Both the position numbers and the translations under genes were made by a program. The notes beneath the pieces are model-generated. The model did no database searches. It was not told the origin of the DNA and saw only the letters and a list, made by a program, of their open reading frames with translations. A DNA stretch of 30,815 bases from Caryophanales bacterium UBA7278 (GTDB taxonomy: Bacteria; Bacillota_I; Bacilli_A; RFN20; CAG-826), in NCBI GenBank assembly GCA_002472275.1, contig DKRQ01000009.1, positions 1 through 30,815 on the forward strand, read 5' to 3'. Below are positions 28,836-30,815 of the stretch, in pieces. Position 1 is the first letter of the stretch. Each line of letters begins with the position of its first letter.

Positions 28836-28901
28836 TTAACTCAGGGTCTTGGCGGTATTGAAGTTTTTGCGGGGGCTGCCGTTGATCGCGATTACCTTCA
28901 T
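28836..28901 (-). pseudogene. Truncated flavodoxin gene, N-terminal 21 codons only
   Basis: ATG at 28901 preceded by AAAGGG encodes MKVIAINGSPRKNFNTAK and ends at a TAA three codons on. This is the N-terminal strand and FMN-phosphate loop of the flavodoxin/NADPH-dependent FMN reductase family (INGSPRKN..TA), with the rest missing. Its stop overlaps the monooxygenase ribosome site, and the body of the gene appears to have been lost by deletion. A full-length family member lies at the end of the same operon, so this is a paralogue remnant. It might still act as a translated leader. Confidence 0.8.
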
Positions 28902-28972
28902 AAAACACCCTTTCATAGGTTCATATGTATTTAAGCAAAAAGCACCAGTCCTTCGAAAGTAAGGAAGTTTCC

Positions 28973-29992
28973 TTATCTCCCGCCAAGGAATCGGTAGACG
29001 GGGCGGGCGAATCTTCTTAGCACGTAGCCTAGCGGGATGACGATCGCACAGGAAAGGACAAGCGTCAGGAAGAACAAAATCGCCATGTTGTAGTTGGAGT
29101 TCGCCGGGATCCCCGCCTGAAGGGCGAGCTTGAGCCCATTCACGATGCCTAGATGGGCGAAGAAGATGAACGCGGATGTCTTAAAAACATCTCTCACGCT
29201 TTCCTTCTCGAATATTGAGGTCATCACGTCTAGAGATAGCCACACCAAAGCGGGCGCGGCAAAGCGGTAGCAATAGAAGCCGTAGTCCTCATATTGCGCG
29301 TGAATCAGGGTAAATAGGACCGAAAGGCCAACCAAGACAGCGATGGCAATACCCCCGAATAGCCTCGGCCGGAATTTGTTCATGATGGGGATCTTGAAGT
29401 AGGACAAATAGGCTCCGACGAAGAAGAAGGGGATCCAAAGCAAGATTCCCCCGTAATAGGGCCTAAAGAACATGTAGACGAAGAACAAAACCACGGGGAT
29501 AAAGATGCACCACTTCCTCAAATACTTGAAAACGAAATAGAGCAAAGGCGAGCAGATGAAGAAAACAGCCAAGGGCCTGACGAACCATAGATGCGGGTAT
29601 TCGTTGGCCAAAAGGATATCGATGACAACCGATTTGAAGGTGAGTTCTATCGGCTTCCCCTGCGCCAAAGGAAGGGCGATCCGCATCACTAGCAAAGCCA
29701 GCACGCTCCAAAAGAAATAGGGAATGACCAAAGAGAAGACCTTGCCTAGAAGCATCTTCGGATAGCCCTTCAACGTGAATTTGGTGAATAGCAAATACCC
29801 CGAGATGACGAAGAAAGTCGGCACGGCCGCCTCCCCTATCACAAGGATCAGCCTTTGGATGATGTAAGAGAAATCGTATCCAGGGAGAATCGGGTCAAGA
29901 ACCTCCACGTAAGAGGCGTGAAGCGCGATGACCAAAATCGCCAGAACGAAGCTCGCGTAATAGATCTTGTTGGAGAGCGCCTTATCTAGCAT
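28973..29992 (-). CDS. Membrane acyltransferase (acyltransferase 3 family)
   Basis: Integral membrane O-acyltransferase that modifies sugars of the cell surface, 339 residues with about ten TM helices. The N-terminal catalytic His sits in LVIALHASYVEV, followed by FFVISGYLLFTK, the family's start-of-domain signature. LWFVRPLAVFFICSPLL matches the conserved F/Y-x-x-x-L-W-F-v motif. Basic C-terminus RRFARPVYRFLGGR. No clear Shine-Dalgarno before ATG; a TATTTA lies four bases upstream. The acceptor is unknown. It is alone between the operon above and the AT-rich GNAT gene. No good terminator is seen after it. Confidence 0.9.
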   Translation of the reverse strand: MLDKALSNKIYYASFVLAILVIALHASYVEVLDPILPGYDFSYIIQRLILVIGEAAVPTFFVISGYLLFTKFTLKGYPKMLLGKVFSLVIPYFFWSVLALLVMRIALPLAQGKPIELTFKSVVIDILLANEYPHLWFVRPLAVFFICSPLLYFVFKYLRKWCIFIPVVLFFVYMFFRPYYGGILLWIPFFFVGAYLSYFKIPIMNKFRPRLFGGIAIAVLVGLSVLFTLIHAQYEDYGFYCYRFAAPALVWLSLDVMTSIFEKESVRDVFKTSAFIFFAHLGIVNGLKLALQAGIPANSNYNMAILFFLTLVLSCAIVIPLGYVLRRFARPVYRFLGGR

Positions 29993-30103
29993 CCAATAAA
30001 TATTGCTTCATCCATTGCTTAAAAGCAAAGCGACAAAAAAGGACTGACACTTTCGCGCCAATCCTCATCCAACTGAATTGGAATAGTTTGCCTTCTTTAA
30101 TAC

Positions 30104-30164
30104 GATGTCCCTCAAAGAACCAATTTTGTCCCTGAGCATCTTTTAAAGCGGCTGTTTTGTCCCT
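30104..30164 (+). repeat. Three TGTCCCT repeats in an AT-rich gap
   Basis: TGTCCCT at 30106, 30127 and 30158; the last two are extended to TTTTGTCCCT. Spacing is 21 and 31 bases. The gap 30000-30164 holds no gene I can support. The repeats may be remains of an insertion-sequence end or a protein-binding array. Confidence 0.4.
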
Positions 30165-30683
30165 CTATAGTTTTAGTATGGCGGGCATTTCTTCGCCTTC
30201 TTTATACCATTGTGGTTGTTCCACAAAGCCAAAAGAAGCATATAGCTTTTTTGCTACTTCGTTTTCTGGCTCATAACTAAGCCAAATCGAATCAGCTTTA
30301 CCACATGGGAATGAGCGCATGTATTCTAAGGCAAGTTCCATCGCTTTTCTGCCATAGCCTCTGCCCTGATAACGTTTATCAATCATGAATCTCCAAAGGC
30401 AATAACTCTTTGTTGCCATTTCAATAAATTCTGGGCTTTCGTCTTCTTCCCAGTCTTCTTCAGAACTAACACCATAGCCAATCATAAGGAAGCCTATAGG
30501 TTTCTTGTTTCGACAGATAGCGAAAGGAAGGGCCACTCCACCGTTGGTGAGAGCGACATAAGCTTCTGCTAAAGAGCACTCATTCCTAGCCACAAAGTTC
30601 TTTTGTTTTTGATTAACTTTTAATCCCCAAATAACTTTGATGTAGTTCTTATAAGTAATCTTTTCTAATGTGATTTGTTCCAT
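30165..30683 (-). CDS. GNAT-family N-acetyltransferase, AT-rich
   Basis: 172 residues. GNAT core: ALPFAICRNKKPIGFLMIGYG, then YCLWRFMIDKRYQGRGYGRKAMELALEYM (acetyl-CoA loop QGRGYG), and the C-terminal IWLSYEPENEVAKKLYASFGF. This layout resembles spermine/spermidine acetyltransferases (BltD/PaiA type), with an acidic stretch EEDWEEDESPEF between beta strands. I choose ATG at 30683 because GAGGAA lies six bases upstream; the ATG two codons earlier touches the same site. Base composition is much more AT-rich than neighbours and codon use differs (many AAA, TTT, GAA), so it was probably acquired by transfer. Polyamine or antibiotic acetylation are both possible. Confidence 0.92.
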   Translation of the reverse strand: MEQITLEKITYKNYIKVIWGLKVNQKQKNFVARNECSLAEAYVALTNGGVALPFAICRNKKPIGFLMIGYGVSSEEDWEEDESPEFIEMATKSYCLWRFMIDKRYQGRGYGRKAMELALEYMRSFPCGKADSIWLSYEPENEVAKKLYASFGFVEQPQWYKEGEEMPAILKL

Positions 30684-30698
30684 AAGCATTTCCTCGAA

Positions 30699-30723
30699 AA
30701 CACCTTACTGGTAAAAAGGCGTT
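30699..30723 (-). other. Hairpin abutting the GNAT ribosome site
   Basis: Minus-strand RNA AACGCCTT / AAGGTGTT (eight pairs, one G-U, nine-base loop) followed by TTTTC and then directly GAGGAA (30690-30695). It could attenuate transcription or limit ribosome access. Confidence 0.5.
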
Positions 30724-30731
30724 TAAGCAAA

Positions 30732-30761
30732 ACAAAAAATCCCTAACTTGTATCAGGGATT
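30732..30761 (-). terminator. Intrinsic terminator of a minus-strand unit entering from the right
   Basis: Minus-strand RNA AATCCCT / AGGGATT with a ten-base loop, followed by TTTTTTG. It indicates a transcription unit on the minus strand beyond the window end. Confidence 0.75.
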
Positions 30762-30788
30762 GTTTACCATTCTGGAATTGTTAACCAA
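30761..30788 (-). promoter_or_regulatory. Possible promoter of the AT-rich GNAT gene
   Basis: Minus strand TTGGTT (30783-30788), 16 bases, TAAACA (30761-30766). It overlaps the terminator arm, so the start would fall inside that hairpin. Confidence 0.35.
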
Positions 30789-30815
30789 TTTTGGGCTCTG
30801 TTTTACATATCTACT

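Noticed and set aside
1..30815. CRISPR array, prophage or known defence island
   Set aside because: No regularly spaced repeats, cas genes, integrase or phage structural genes were found; the only mobile DNA is the IS66 part and the possible foreign segment at the right end.

Overview
The window looks like the chromosome of an uncultured Bacillota (Firmicutes), most likely a gut Bacilli / Erysipelotrichia-type lineage. The evidence is a long-form HPF, a SAM-I riboswitch on metK, PduL paired with a TSCPD protein, several lipoprotein signal peptides, intrinsic U-tract terminators, and a zinc-macrodomain / SirTM operon of the kind known from Firmicutes. TGA is used as a stop, so the standard bacterial code applies. 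Coding density is high, base composition is moderately GC-rich by eye, and no gene-free stretch exceeds 300 bases. The last ~800 bases are clearly more AT-rich. The lineage is an inference from gene content; no marker gene here settles it.

Layout. 1-1193: 3' part of an IS66-type insertion element. 1297-4811 (minus): a 5'-nucleotidase lipoprotein, a HAD phosphatase lipoprotein and a NERD-domain protein. 4876-7048 (minus operon): a Cof-type HAD phosphatase, an unrecognised helical protein and a small two-TM protein. 7137-10158 (minus): hpf, riboswitch-controlled metK, then pduL with an overlapping TSCPD gene. 10319-14204 (plus): mgtE, tRNA-Leu, a GNAT acetyltransferase and an ABC-F ATPase, which meets a LemA-like gene head-on at shared stop codons. 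14803-18025 (plus): a HAD phosphatase, then an ispD-like / S1-domain / pgi operon. 18119-19987 (minus): a Val-Tyr-Gln-Lys tRNA cluster, an orphan hypB and a six-TM protein. 20198-24905 (plus): a nuclease lipoprotein with a four-codon leader ORF, an alpha/beta hydrolase, a Na/phosphate symporter and an aldo/keto reductase. 25008-27504 (plus): the macrodomain / DUF1848 / SirTM operon. 27511-28901 (minus): flavodoxin, cyclophilin-like lipoprotein, monooxygenase and a 21-codon flavodoxin remnant. 28973-30683 (minus): an acyltransferase and an AT-rich GNAT gene.

How the genes may work together. Two secreted phosphatases, a secreted nuclease and a Na/Pi symporter fit scavenging of phosphate and nucleosides from external nucleic acids and nucleotides. 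The most interesting unit is the tightly coupled trio of a zinc-dependent macrodomain (ADP-ribose eraser), DUF1848 (a protein with a radical-SAM-like cysteine cluster at its C-terminus) and a SirTM sirtuin (ADP-ribose writer). The lipoyl carrier genes that usually accompany SirTM are absent from the window, and the iron-sulfur-type protein sits between eraser and writer.

A recurring regulatory feature is that many first genes of transcription units have a -10-like box only 4-11 bases before the start codon and no Shine-Dalgarno sequence, which suggests leaderless mRNAs. Genes inside operons and several others have ordinary Shine-Dalgarno sites.
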